From positions 248,001 to 312,000 of the forward strand of contig CAVQVS010000004.1 in NCBI GenBank assembly GCA_963717215.1: a DNA stretch of 64,000 nucleotides. Reading direction: 5' to 3'. This document shows, one piece after another, positions 35,276-43,833 of this stretch (its first letter is position 1; each line of letters starts with the position of its first letter). Origin of the DNA: Roseiarcus sp963717215. GTDB taxonomy: Bacteria > Pseudomonadota > Alphaproteobacteria > Rhizobiales > Beijerinckiaceae. The notes under the pieces were generated by a model, which saw only the letters and a list, made by a program, of their open reading frames with translations, was not told the origin of the DNA and did no database searches. The translations under genes and the position numbers were made by a program.

Positions 35276-35980
35276 ATGTCCCTCGCGACCTTGCCCATAG
35301 GCCCCATGGTCGAATCGCATCCGGCCAGGCGGCCCGAGCGGGTCACGCTCAAGGGGCGGTGGATCACACTTGTTCCCCTCGATGCGGCCGCGCACGCCGA
35401 GGCGCTCTATCAAGGTTCGCACGGCGACGCCGCGCGGGAGGCCGTATGGACCTACCTGTTCGACGGGCCATACGCGAGCCGCGACGAGTTCCGCGCCAAC
35501 ATTGAAGCCAAGGCGCGCTCCACCGATCCGCTGTTCTTCGCCGTGATCGACAACGCATCGGGGCAAGTCGTGGGCTATCAGACCTTCCTGCGCATCGATG
35601 CCGCCAATCGCGTCATCGAGGTCGGCAACATCATGTATACGCCGGCGATGCAGCGGACGGCCGGAGCGACCGAGGCGCAATATCTGTTCGCGCGCTACGT
35701 CTTCGGCGAGCTTGGCGATCGCCGCTACGAGTGGAAGTGCAACGCGCTCAACGCGCCGTCGCGCCGCGCCGCCGAGCGCTTCGGCTTCACCTTCGAGGGG
35801 ATTTTCCGCCAGCACATGATCGTCAAGGGCCGCAACCGCGACACGGCCTGGTTTGCGATGCTCGACAGCGAGTGGCCGGCACGCAAGGCAGCCTATGAGC
35901 GCTGGCTTGCGCCAGACAATTTCGACTCCGAGGGACGGCAAAAGGTCGCCCTCTCCGCCTTGATGCCGAAGGGGAATTGA
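35276..35980 (+). CDS. GNAT family N-acetyltransferase, RimJ/RimL-like
   Basis: This 234-residue acetyltransferase resembles RimJ/RimL-type enzymes: VTLKGRWITLVPLD at the start, EVGNIMYTPAMQRTAGATEAQYLF, and the acetyl-CoA loop region NAPSRRAAERFGFTFEGIFRQHMIVKGRNRDTAWFAM. The ATG at 35276 has a GAGGAG ribosome site at the proper distance; another ATG is six bases upstream. The substrate is unknown. It overlaps the next gene by one base. Confidence 0.85.
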   Translation: MSLATLPIGPMVESHPARRPERVTLKGRWITLVPLDAAAHAEALYQGSHGDAAREAVWTYLFDGPYASRDEFRANIEAKARSTDPLFFAVIDNASGQVVGYQTFLRIDAANRVIEVGNIMYTPAMQRTAGATEAQYLFARYVFGELGDRRYEWKCNALNAPSRRAAERFGFTFEGIFRQHMIVKGRNRDTAWFAMLDSEWPARKAAYERWLAPDNFDSEGRQKVALSALMPKGN

Positions 35981-36807
35981 TGATGCCGACGATCGCAGAA
36001 AAACGCGCCCACTTCGCCGAGCTGCATACGGCTCCGGGCTGTTTTGTGATTCCCAATCCGTTCGATATTGGCTCGGCCAAATATCTGGCGTCGCTCGGCT
36101 TCCGGGCGCTCGCCAGCACAAGCGCCGGCATGGCCTTCGCCGCGGGAAAGGGCGACGGGGCCGTCGACCGTGCCTACACGCTGAGCCACCTTCGCGACCT
36201 TGCCGAAGCGACAGATCTGCCGCTCAACGCCGATTTCGAGGCCGGCTTCGCCCGCGATGCTGACGGCGTCCACGAGAGCGTCCGGCTTTGCGTCGGCGCG
36301 GGCGTTTCGGGCCTTTCGATCGAAGATTACACCGGCAACTCCGGCGCTCCTCTCTACAGCGTGACCGAAGCGGTCGACCGGCTGCGGGCGGCGCGCGCGG
36401 CGATCAGCGCCAGCGGCGAAAAGGTGCTGCTGACCGCGCGCAGCGAGGCGATCCTTCGCCAGGCCGGTGGACTTGCCGAGGCTTTGCGGCGCCTTCCCCT
36501 TTACGCGGAGGCCGGCGCCGACGTGCTTTACGTGCCGCTGGTCAGGACTCCGGAGGAAGTGGCCGAGGTGGTGCGGGTCGCGGGCAAGCTGCCGGTCAAC
36601 GTGCTGGCCGGCTGGCCGGGCTTCACGAAGAAGGCGCTTGAGGATCTCGGCGTCAAACGGATCAGCGTTGGGGGCGCGCTCGCTCGCGCCGCCTGGGGCG
36701 GATTCATGCGGGCCGCGAAAGACATTGCCGACAACGGGCGGTTTGACGCCTTCGCCGATCTGCCGACGATGAACGACATCACCGGCGCGTTCGCCGATAA
36801 GGGCTAG
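35980..36807 (+). CDS. Isocitrate lyase/PEP phosphonomutase family protein
   Basis: This 275-residue (beta/alpha)8 enzyme has the segments FVIPNPFDIGSAKYLASLGF, LPLNADFEAGFARD and GLSIEDYTG, which hold the metal-binding Asp and Glu. The KKCGH-type lyase Cys motif is missing, so the protein is in the broad carboxyvinyl-carboxyphosphonate mutase-like group rather than true isocitrate lyase or methylisocitrate lyase. Its reaction is unknown. Start codon ATG 35980 overlaps the GNAT stop. Confidence 0.82.
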   Translation: MMPTIAEKRAHFAELHTAPGCFVIPNPFDIGSAKYLASLGFRALASTSAGMAFAAGKGDGAVDRAYTLSHLRDLAEATDLPLNADFEAGFARDADGVHESVRLCVGAGVSGLSIEDYTGNSGAPLYSVTEAVDRLRAARAAISASGEKVLLTARSEAILRQAGGLAEALRRLPLYAEAGADVLYVPLVRTPEEVAEVVRVAGKLPVNVLAGWPGFTKKALEDLGVKRISVGGALARAAWGGFMRAAKDIADNGRFDAFADLPTMNDITGAFADKG

Positions 36808-36833
36808 CGGCTCCCGCGCATCCCTAGGTCTGG

Positions 36834-39800
36834 TTAACTAAGCCCCGCCGGCCTTCTCAAGTCGAGCGTCAACGGAAACTCGGGATGCGGCGTCTCGGGC
36901 GCCGGTTCGTAAGGTCCGGGCGTGTGGCCGCGCGCCTCGAAGCGGGCAAGGCGGCGCGCCTCCGCCTCGTTGCTGTTGACCGGGAAAGTGTCATAGCTGC
37001 GTCCGCCTGGATGGGCCACGTGATAGACGCAGCCGCCGAGCGGCCGGCCGCTCCACGAATCGAAAATGTCGAAGACCAGCGGCGCCTGGACCGGAATCGT
37101 CGGGTGCATCGCCGTCGCCGGCTTCCATGCCTTGTAACGCACGGCGGCGACCGCGACGCCATTCGACGCGGTCCTAGCCAAGGGAAGACGGCGTTGGTTG
37201 CAGGTGACAATGTAGCGCTCCGGATCGGCGCCTGTGAGCTTCACCTGCAGCCGCTCGGTCGAAGAATCGGTGTAGCGCGCCGTCCCGCCGATCGCGCCGG
37301 TTTCGCCGAGCACATGCCACGGTTCCAGCGCCTGGCGCAGTTCGAGCTGAACGCCTTCGTACTCGATCTCGCCGCAGAACGGAAAGCGGAACTCGGCCTG
37401 GGCTTCGTACCAGTCTGAGCGAAACAGATACCCGTGCGCCTTGAGGTCGGCGAGGACGCCAAGGAAATCCTCCCACACGAAATGCGGCAGCATGAACCGG
37501 TCGTGCAGCGAGGCCCCCCAGCGCGGCAGCGGCCCATCGAGCGGATCGCGCCAAAGCCTTGAGAGAATCGCACGGATCAGGAGCTGCTGAGCGAGGCTCA
37601 TCCGTGGGTCCGGCGGCATCTCGAAGCTGCGGAACTCGACGAGTTCCAGCCGGCCCGTCGGTCCATCGGGCGAATAAAGCTTGTCGATGCAGATTTCCGC
37701 CCGATGCGTGTTGCCGGTCACGTCGGTCAGGAGATTGCGCATGAGCCGGTCGAGCAGCCACGGCCGCGGCTGGGCGCCATCTCCGGGCTTCGGGATCTGG
37801 GCGAGCGCAATCTCGAGCTCGTACAGGCTGTCGTGGCGCGCTTCGTCGATCCGCGGCGCCTGGCTGGTCGGTCCGATGAACAGGCCCGAGAAGAAATAGC
37901 TCAAGCTCGGGCGGCGCAGCCAATGGATGATGAGGCTCTTGAGGAGGTCGGGGCGCCTCAGGAACGGGCTGTCCAGCGGCGCTTGACCGCCGACGACGAC
38001 GTGATTGCCGCCGCCCGTTCCCGCATGCTTGCCGTCGATCATGAACTTGTCGGCGCCGAGACGCGAAAGCCGCGCTTCTTCGTAGACGATTTCGGTGGTG
38101 GCGACGCATTCGCGCCAGCTCGCCGCGGGATGGATGTTGACTTCGATCACGCCGGGGTCGGGCGCGACGCGGATGACGTTCATGCGCGGATCGACCGGAG
38201 GCGGGTAGCCCTCGATCTGCACCGGCAGCCCCACTTTTTCTGCGGCCGCCTCAGCGGCTGCGACCAATTCGAGATAATCCTCGAGCCGCTCGACCGGAGG
38301 CAGGAACACGCATAAGCGGCCGTCGCGCGGCTCGACCGTCACCGCGGTGCGAACGGCGCCATCGATATCGCCAAGGCGCTGCTCGACGCGCTCCTGGGCT
38401 GACCCTTCGGCCGCCGCGAACGAGGCGATGCGCTGGGCGTGCTCCCGCGCGTCGTGGAAATCCGGCAACGGCCCGCGCGGCTCGGTCGGATCGGCTTCGA
38501 CCACGTAGGGGAACGCAGACGGCGGAACATGAGGAAGGGCGCCCAGCGGCAGGCGGTAGCCGACCGGGCTGTCGCCCGGAACCAGATGGAGCGCGCCGCG
38601 CCGGGTCTTCCACTTCTCGCTGCGCCAACGGACTCCGCCGGCCTGCGCCTGCCAGCGTTGGACGGGCAGGACATAGCCAGAGGGCTCGGTCAGCCCGCGC
38701 GAGAAAACGCGAGCGATGCGCTGGCGAGCCTCGGGATCTTTGAGTTCCGAGTTCTGCGGCGAGACGTTCGCCGGCAGGTTGGCCTCCTTGACGAGCCACT
38801 CGGCGGGATCCTCGTAAGCCGGCGCGACATGGTCGGGCGCAATGCCAAGCTCGGACGCGATTGCGCCGAGCAACGCCTCCGCACTCTCCTTGCTCGCGCC
38901 GGTTTGCTGTCCTTCTGCGGCGATGCGCTCGGGGTTTTGCCAGATCGGCTTCAAGTCGCGCCGCCAATAGAGCGAGAACGTCCAGCGGGGCAGGGACTTG
39001 CCCGGATACCACTTGCCCTGCCCATAGTGGAGGAATCCGCCGGGCGCGAAGCGGTCGCGCAATCGCCGGATAAGCCGGTCGGCGAGCGCCCGCTTGGTGG
39101 GACCGACTGCGTCCGCGTTCCACTCGCCCGCTTCGAAGTCATCGATTGAGACGAAGGTCGGCTCGCCGCCCATGGTGAGCCTGACGTCGTCGGCGACGAG
39201 CTTCTTGTCGACCTCCTCGCCGAGCACATCGAGCGCCTTCCAGGCAGCTTCAGAAAACGGCTTGGTGATGCGCGGATGTTCGGCAACCCGCGTGACCTGC
39301 ATGTCGAAATTGAAATCGACGTTGGCGAAACTTGCCAGGCCCGAAATAGGCGCGGCGTTGCGATAGTGCGGCGTTGCGGCCAGCGGGATGTGGCTTTCCG
39401 CCGCCAGCAGTCCCGACGTCGGATCGAGCCCGATCCAGCCGGCGCCGGGCAGATAGACCTCGGCCCAGGCGTGGAGATCGGTGAAGTCGTGGTCCGTGCC
39501 AGGCGGTCCGTCGAGCGCGACGAGATCGGGCTTGAGCTGGATGAGATAGCCGGACACAAATCTTGCGGCCAAGCCGAGGTGGCGGAAAATCTGCACCAGG
39601 AGCCAGCTCGAGTCGCGGCACGAGCCCGACCCGCGCTCGAATGTCTCCTCCGGGGTCTGAACCCCCGATTCCATGCGGATGAGATATTGAATTTCGCCCG
39701 CTAGGCGCCGGTTGAGATTGACGACAAAATCGACGGTGCGAACGGGTGTGCGGTCAATCCCGCTCAAGAAGGCCTGAAGCCGGGGTCCAGCAGACTCGGG

Positions 39801-40157
39801 CGTGCGGTAGATCACGAGATCGGGCCCCAGATCCTCCGGATATTCGAAGGGCCACGTCTCCGCGCTCTCCTCAACGAAGAAATCAAACGGGTTGTACACC
39901 GTCATGTCGGCGACGACGTCGACCTCGATCTTCAGTTCGTTGACGAGTTCCGGGAAGACGTAGCGCGCGAGCCAGTTGCCGTACGGATCCTGCTGATGGT
40001 TCACGAAATGGTCGGCGGGTGAAACCTTCAGCGAGTGCGATATGACCCGGGTGCGGCTGTGGGGCGCGGGCCTGAGCCGGATGATCTGGGGCCCGAGCGA
40101 AACCGGGCGATCGTATTTATAGTGTGTGAGGTGATGGATCGCGGCTCGGATCGACAT
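36834..40157 (-). CDS. Transglutaminase-DUF2126 fusion protein
   Basis: This is an 1107-residue cytoplasmic protein. The N-terminal part (about 1-290) is a bacterial transglutaminase-like domain: a beta-rich TGc_N region, then the Cys in RGSGSCRDSSWLLVQIFRHLG, the His in HDFTDLHAWAEVYLPGAGW and the Asp in GLDPTSGL. The remainder is DUF2126, with WYPGKSLPRWTFSLYWR, GGGNHVVVGG and RTHQ-like blocks. The family often occurs with circularly permuted ATP-grasp, alpha-E and small transglutaminase genes and is suspected in peptide modification. Those partners are not adjacent; a small transglutaminase is at 53.9 kb. Confidence 0.87.
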   Translation of the reverse strand: MSIRAAIHHLTHYKYDRPVSLGPQIIRLRPAPHSRTRVISHSLKVSPADHFVNHQQDPYGNWLARYVFPELVNELKIEVDVVADMTVYNPFDFFVEESAETWPFEYPEDLGPDLVIYRTPESAGPRLQAFLSGIDRTPVRTVDFVVNLNRRLAGEIQYLIRMESGVQTPEETFERGSGSCRDSSWLLVQIFRHLGLAARFVSGYLIQLKPDLVALDGPPGTDHDFTDLHAWAEVYLPGAGWIGLDPTSGLLAAESHIPLAATPHYRNAAPISGLASFANVDFNFDMQVTRVAEHPRITKPFSEAAWKALDVLGEEVDKKLVADDVRLTMGGEPTFVSIDDFEAGEWNADAVGPTKRALADRLIRRLRDRFAPGGFLHYGQGKWYPGKSLPRWTFSLYWRRDLKPIWQNPERIAAEGQQTGASKESAEALLGAIASELGIAPDHVAPAYEDPAEWLVKEANLPANVSPQNSELKDPEARQRIARVFSRGLTEPSGYVLPVQRWQAQAGGVRWRSEKWKTRRGALHLVPGDSPVGYRLPLGALPHVPPSAFPYVVEADPTEPRGPLPDFHDAREHAQRIASFAAAEGSAQERVEQRLGDIDGAVRTAVTVEPRDGRLCVFLPPVERLEDYLELVAAAEAAAEKVGLPVQIEGYPPPVDPRMNVIRVAPDPGVIEVNIHPAASWRECVATTEIVYEEARLSRLGADKFMIDGKHAGTGGGNHVVVGGQAPLDSPFLRRPDLLKSLIIHWLRRPSLSYFFSGLFIGPTSQAPRIDEARHDSLYELEIALAQIPKPGDGAQPRPWLLDRLMRNLLTDVTGNTHRAEICIDKLYSPDGPTGRLELVEFRSFEMPPDPRMSLAQQLLIRAILSRLWRDPLDGPLPRWGASLHDRFMLPHFVWEDFLGVLADLKAHGYLFRSDWYEAQAEFRFPFCGEIEYEGVQLELRQALEPWHVLGETGAIGGTARYTDSSTERLQVKLTGADPERYIVTCNQRRLPLARTASNGVAVAAVRYKAWKPATAMHPTIPVQAPLVFDIFDSWSGRPLGGCVYHVAHPGGRSYDTFPVNSNEAEARRLARFEARGHTPGPYEPAPETPHPEFPLTLDLRRPAGLS

Positions 40158-40717
40158 GGCTTCCGGGGGCTTGTGACGGCTCGAAAGACCCTTTCACAAT
40201 CTGTTGCGCCGCACAATCGCGGGCGATCGCAGCTCAACTCGAGTTCTTGGTCCAGAAGTCCAAAAGCCGCCGCGGCGACGCGCGGGTCGCCCTCGGTCCG
40301 GGCCGCGCCACGACGCCGCGAAGCTTCGAATAGACTCATGCCTCCGACCATCGCGAGGCAGAAGATCAGCCCTTTCATGAGCCCTGCGCCGAGGAGGACG
40401 ACGCCCGGGCCCGGGCAGATCCCGGCCAAGCCCCAGCCCAACCCGAACAAGGCCGAGCCGCCGATCAGCAGAGCGTCGATGGGAGCGGTCTTGGGCAGGC
40501 GGATTGGCTGTCCCAGCAACGCGCGAGCACGACGCCGGGCGATAGCGAATCCGCAACTGCCGACGGCGATCGCTCCAGCCATCACGAATGCGAGCGAAGG
40601 ATCCCAATCCCCCGCGAGATCGAGGAAGCCGAGGACCTTGGCGGGATTGGCCATCCCCGACGTGATGAGTCCAAGGCCGAACAGAAGTCCGGCTGCGAAG
40701 CTCGTTAGAAGAACCAT
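40028..40717 (-). CDS. YeeE/YedE-like (DUF6691) membrane protein, second half
   Basis: The product is up to 229 residues. The first about 140 hold four hydrophobic helices: MVLLTSFAAGLLFGLGLITSGM, FVMAGAIAVGSCGFAIARRR, LIGGSALFGLGWGLAGICPGPG and GLIFCLAMVGGMSLFE. The Gly-Cys-Pro segment is typical of sulfur-compound (thiosulfate-like) YeeE proteins. The last 80 residues are low-complexity and overlap the start of the DUF2126 gene by 130 bases, so the true stop may be lost or lie earlier. The start overlaps the end of the first half-gene. Confidence 0.78.
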   Translation of the reverse strand: MVLLTSFAAGLLFGLGLITSGMANPAKVLGFLDLAGDWDPSLAFVMAGAIAVGSCGFAIARRRARALLGQPIRLPKTAPIDALLIGGSALFGLGWGLAGICPGPGVVLLGAGLMKGLIFCLAMVGGMSLFEASRRRGAARTEGDPRVAAAAFGLLDQELELSCDRPRLCGATDCERVFRAVTSPRKPCRSEPRSITSHTINTIARFRSGPRSSGSGPRPTAAPGSYRTR

Positions 40718-41145
40718 GATCGAAGTCCATGCCGAACAACAAAGACCGTCAGGAATCCGGTCGCCATGAAGGTGAGAACCGCTACGGCCGAACGCGGCGA
40801 GCGGTGGGAGAGGCCGCATATGCCATGACCACTGGTGCAACCATTGGCGAGCCGCACGCCATAGCCCACGATCAGGCCCGCGAGGATCAGCGTGCCCCAT
40901 GAGGAGTCGATCCGTGGAAGCGCCGGATGTGCGGCGTGCGCTGCCCATGGCGCGAAAGCAAGTCCTCCGAGAAAGGCGATCCGCCACACGGTATCGGAGG
41001 GCGGCAAAAGCAGCGCGCCGCCGAGAATGCCGCTTATTCCGGCGATCCGCCCCGTAAACAAGATGAGCGCCGTCGCGGCCAGCCCGATCATCGCGCCGCC
41101 CAATAACGAGGTCGCGGGGGTGAAATGAATCCAGTCGATCGTCAT
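40705..41145 (-). CDS. YeeE/YedE family membrane protein, first half
   Basis: This 146-residue integral membrane protein has about four helices and the conserved ANGCTSGHGICGLSH motif, whose Cys is central to sulfur transfer in YeeE-type transporters. In BigR/SqrR regulons of plant-associated and other alphaproteobacteria two such half-size genes sit behind the repressor. The start (ATG 41145) overlaps the repressor stop by four bases, so all three are probably one operon. Confidence 0.87.
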   Translation of the reverse strand: MTIDWIHFTPATSLLGGAMIGLAATALILFTGRIAGISGILGGALLLPPSDTVWRIAFLGGLAFAPWAAHAAHPALPRIDSSWGTLILAGLIVGYGVRLANGCTSGHGICGLSHRSPRSAVAVLTFMATGFLTVFVVRHGLRSWFF

Positions 41146-41463
41146 GTCTGGACCTTGCAGTAGAGGCGATAGAGGGTTTCCAGGACCTGGAGAACGTTCT
41201 GGTCGGCGATCCGGTAGAAGATACGTTTCCCCTCCCGGCGTGTGGCGACGAGGCCTTCGCCGCGCAGCACGCCGAGCTGCTGCGATAGAGTCGGCTGGCT
41301 GATTCCCACCCGCGCCTCCAACTCGCTCACCGACAGTTCGCCACGAGTTCATCTCGCACAGCAGAAGCAGCCGGTCCTCGTTGGCGATGCCGCGCAAGAC
41401 GGCGGTAACGTTGCGGGCGGCGGCGCGCATCTCGGCGGGATCGAGCGTCGAATGACCCTCCAT
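41142..41463 (-). pseudogene. BigR/SqrR-like ArsR repressor, one frameshift as sequenced
   Basis: This 106-residue winged-helix repressor, once corrected, has helices VSELEARVGISQPTLSQQLGVLRGEGLVATRREGKRIFY. The two Cys expected of sulfide/persulfide sensors of the BigR/SqrR type are in LLLLCEMNS (C36) and LYCKVQT (C102). As sequenced, an extra base at 41343 (A on the plus strand) breaks the frame after MNS, giving an unrelated tail. The start ATG 41463 faces an AT-rich operator region shared with the AhpD-like gene. Confidence 0.8.
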
Positions 41464-41478
41464 GAAGATCAATCTATC

Positions 41479-41527
41479 GCATGATTATATATTGTCAAAT
41501 ATTATATTTTTTGATATATTATAGCAT
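41479..41527. promoter_or_regulatory. AT-rich divergent operator region
   Basis: About 50 bases of nearly pure A and T, such as GATTATATATTG and TTTTTTGATATATTATAG, lie between the divergent BigR-like repressor and AhpD-like genes. The contrast to the GC-rich surroundings and AATAT/ATATT symmetry suggest the repressor's binding sites and both promoters. Confidence 0.55.
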
Positions 41528-41550
41528 GGATGTGAACGAAGGAGATTGCG

Positions 41551-41898
41551 ATGAAGGATGCCGGCTACCGCGCCCTGACCCATGGCGTTTCGAAAAACCT
41601 CGCCACGCTCAGAGCGGACCTTCCCGAAGTGATGAAGGGTTTCGCCGCGCTCGCGGGTGCAGCCACGCAGTCCGGCGCTCTCGACAAGAAGAGCAAGGAG
41701 TTAATCGCGCTCGCGCTTGGCGTCGCTGCTCGCTGTGACGCCTGCATCGGCTTCCATACCCAGGCGCTGGTGAAGCTCGGTGCGTCCAAGGCCGAGGTCG
41801 AAGAGACGCTGGGTATGGCCGTCTACATGGGCGGCGGACCCTCGCTGATGTACGCCGCAAACGCCGTCGAGGCGTTCGAGGAATATTCCGCGTCCTGA
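41551..41898 (+). CDS. AhpD-like/carboxymuconolactone decarboxylase family protein
   Basis: This 115-residue AhpD-fold protein has the redox-active CxxC in ALGVAARCDACIGFHTQALVKLGAS (C62, C65) and His69. Such proteins act as thiol peroxidase partners or disulfide reductases, not as decarboxylases. A GAAGGAG ribosome site precedes ATG 41551. It is divergent from the BigR-like repressor and likely part of the same sulfide or peroxide response. Confidence 0.87.
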   Translation: MKDAGYRALTHGVSKNLATLRADLPEVMKGFAALAGAATQSGALDKKSKELIALALGVAARCDACIGFHTQALVKLGASKAEVEETLGMAVYMGGGPSLMYAANAVEAFEEYSAS

Positions 41899-41940
41899 CG
41901 CGCATTTCGCTATCAGGCTCACGCTTTGGCGGACTCAGCT

Positions 41941-42639
41941 TCAGCCCTGGGAAGCTGGATCCACGAACCCGCACGCAGCCAAGGCCTCCAGCATATGAGC
42001 CGGCGGGGGCGCTTCGACTTCGATCGGCGGCCTCGACTTCGAAAGCGGTACGATCACCTTGCGCGCCAGCAATTGGAGCGGCAGGTCGGCGCGCGCGCCA
42101 TAGATCGGATCGCCAAAGATCGGCCAGCCCTGCGAGGCGCAATGGACGCGCAATTGATGCGTGCGCCCGGTCTTTGGCTCGAGCTCGAGCCAAGCGATCG
42201 GCGCGGCGCGCCATGTCCCCCGGCCCTTGACGCGCCAGAGCGTAAGCGACTTCTGGCCATTGAGATCGACCTTCATCCACCAGCCGATCTTGTCATCAAG
42301 CCGGCCGAGGGGCAGGTCGATCGTTCCCTCTTCGGCCTCCGGCCCGTCCGCGACAATCGCCCAATAGGTCTTGGCGATCTTGCCTTGCTTGAACAGAAGG
42401 CCCAGTTTTTCCAGGGCTTTGTGATGTCTTCCGAGCACCAGACAGCCGGCGGTGTCGCGGTCGAGCCGGTGGGCAAGCGCGGGCCGGCGCGGCAGGCCGA
42501 AGCGCAGCGCGTCAAAATCATCCTCGAGGCTCGCCCCGCCTTTCGGACCGGCGTGAACCGCCACGCCAGCGGGCTTATCGAGGACGAGCATGAGCCCGTC
42601 GCGATAGAGGAGCCGCTCTCTTGTTTCTTCCGGCGTCAT
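41941..42639 (-). CDS. RluA-family pseudouridine synthase
   Basis: This is a 232-residue RNA pseudouridine synthase. The catalytic Asp lies in ALAHRLDRDTAGCLVLG, with GRTHQLRVHCASQGWPIFGDPIYG and LVLDKPAGVAVHAGPKGG also typical. There is no S4 domain, and the target uridine (rRNA or tRNA) is not known. I take ATG 42639 (MTPEETRERLLYRDG); the open frame extends to 42909 with low-quality sequence. It is divergent from ftsY. Confidence 0.85.
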   Translation of the reverse strand: MTPEETRERLLYRDGLMLVLDKPAGVAVHAGPKGGASLEDDFDALRFGLPRRPALAHRLDRDTAGCLVLGRHHKALEKLGLLFKQGKIAKTYWAIVADGPEAEEGTIDLPLGRLDDKIGWWMKVDLNGQKSLTLWRVKGRGTWRAAPIAWLELEPKTGRTHQLRVHCASQGWPIFGDPIYGARADLPLQLLARKVIVPLSKSRPPIEVEAPPPAHMLEALAACGFVDPASQG

Positions 42640-42699
42640 GGGAAGAAGTGATATGGCAGCATTGGGCGCCCGCGCATAGGGCGGCCTGAAGGAGGGTTT

Positions 42700-43833
42700 G
42701 TGGCGTCGGTCGAAGACGAGAACAAGGGGAAGTCGGGCCTGCTGAAGCGCTGGTTCCGCGGCGCCGATGCGACGACCGCGCCACTCGAAGAGCCCCAGCC
42801 GGCTGGGCGCGAAGACGAGCCGCAAGACTTCGCGGGTGAAGCCGAGCCGCCCGTCGACGCCCCAGCCCCGTCGCCCCTGACCGCGGCCCCGCCTCCCGCG
42901 CCGAAGCAAAGCTGGCTTCAGCGCCTGCGCCTGGGCCTTTCGCGCTCGTCAACGACGATCGCGCGCGGCGTGACCGACATCTTCACCAAACGCAAGCTCG
43001 ACGCCGCCTCGCTCGACGATCTCGAGGACGTGCTGATCCAGGCCGACCTCGGCCTCGCCGCGGCCACCCGCATTCGCGATGCGGTTGGCAGAGGGCGCTA
43101 CGAACGCGGCATCAACCCGGACGAGGTGAAACAGATCCTCGCGGACGAGGTCGAGCGCGCGCTGGACCAAGTCGCACTTCCGCTGGTGATCGACCCGGAG
43201 AAGCGCCCGTTCGTGATCCTCGTTGTCGGCGTCAACGGCTCGGGCAAGACCACGACCATTGGCAAGCTCGCCGCCAAGTTCAGGGCCGAAGGCAAGGCGG
43301 TGCTGCTCGCGGCGGGCGACACCTTCCGCGCCGCCGCGGTCGAGCAATTGCGTATCTGGGCGCGGCGCACGTTGTCCGCGCTCGTCGAGCGCGACCAGGG
43401 CGCGGACGCCGCCGGGCTCGCGTTCGAGGCGCTGGCAAAGGCCCGCGAGCTCAAGGTCGACGTCATGATCATGGACACCGCGGGACGGCTGCAGAACCGC
43501 ACCGAACTCATGAGCGAACTGGAGAAGATCATCCGGGTGATGCGCAAGGTCGACGTCGACGCCCCCCATGCGGTGCTGCTCGTGCTCGACGCGACCGTCG
43601 GGCAGAACGCACTGAGCCAGGTCGAGATTTTTGGCCGCGTCGCGGGCGTCACCGGCCTTGTCATGACCAAGCTTGACGGCACCGCGCGCGGCGGCATTCT
43701 GGTGGCGATCGCCGACAAATTCGCGCTGCCTGTTCATTTCATTGGCGTCGGCGAGGGCGTCGACGATCTTGAACCCTTCACCGCGCGCGACTTCGCCGAT
43801 GCGATCGCCGGCATCGACCGAGAGGCCGCATGA
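42700..43833 (+). CDS. ftsY: Signal recognition particle receptor FtsY
   Basis: FtsY is the SRP receptor GTPase that delivers ribosomes to SecYEG. An acidic, proline-rich N-terminal A domain (about 75 residues) precedes the NG domain: LDDLEDVLIQADLG, G1 GVNGSGKTTT (about 176-185), DTFRAAAVEQL, DTAGR, TKLDGTARGG and GVGEGVDDLEPF. The length is 377. GTG at 42700 has an AAGGAGGG ribosome site. Its stop overlaps the septation protein start (ATGA). Confidence 0.95.
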   Translation: MASVEDENKGKSGLLKRWFRGADATTAPLEEPQPAGREDEPQDFAGEAEPPVDAPAPSPLTAAPPPAPKQSWLQRLRLGLSRSSTTIARGVTDIFTKRKLDAASLDDLEDVLIQADLGLAAATRIRDAVGRGRYERGINPDEVKQILADEVERALDQVALPLVIDPEKRPFVILVVGVNGSGKTTTIGKLAAKFRAEGKAVLLAAGDTFRAAAVEQLRIWARRTLSALVERDQGADAAGLAFEALAKARELKVDVMIMDTAGRLQNRTELMSELEKIIRVMRKVDVDAPHAVLLVLDATVGQNALSQVEIFGRVAGVTGLVMTKLDGTARGGILVAIADKFALPVHFIGVGEGVDDLEPFTARDFADAIAGIDREAA

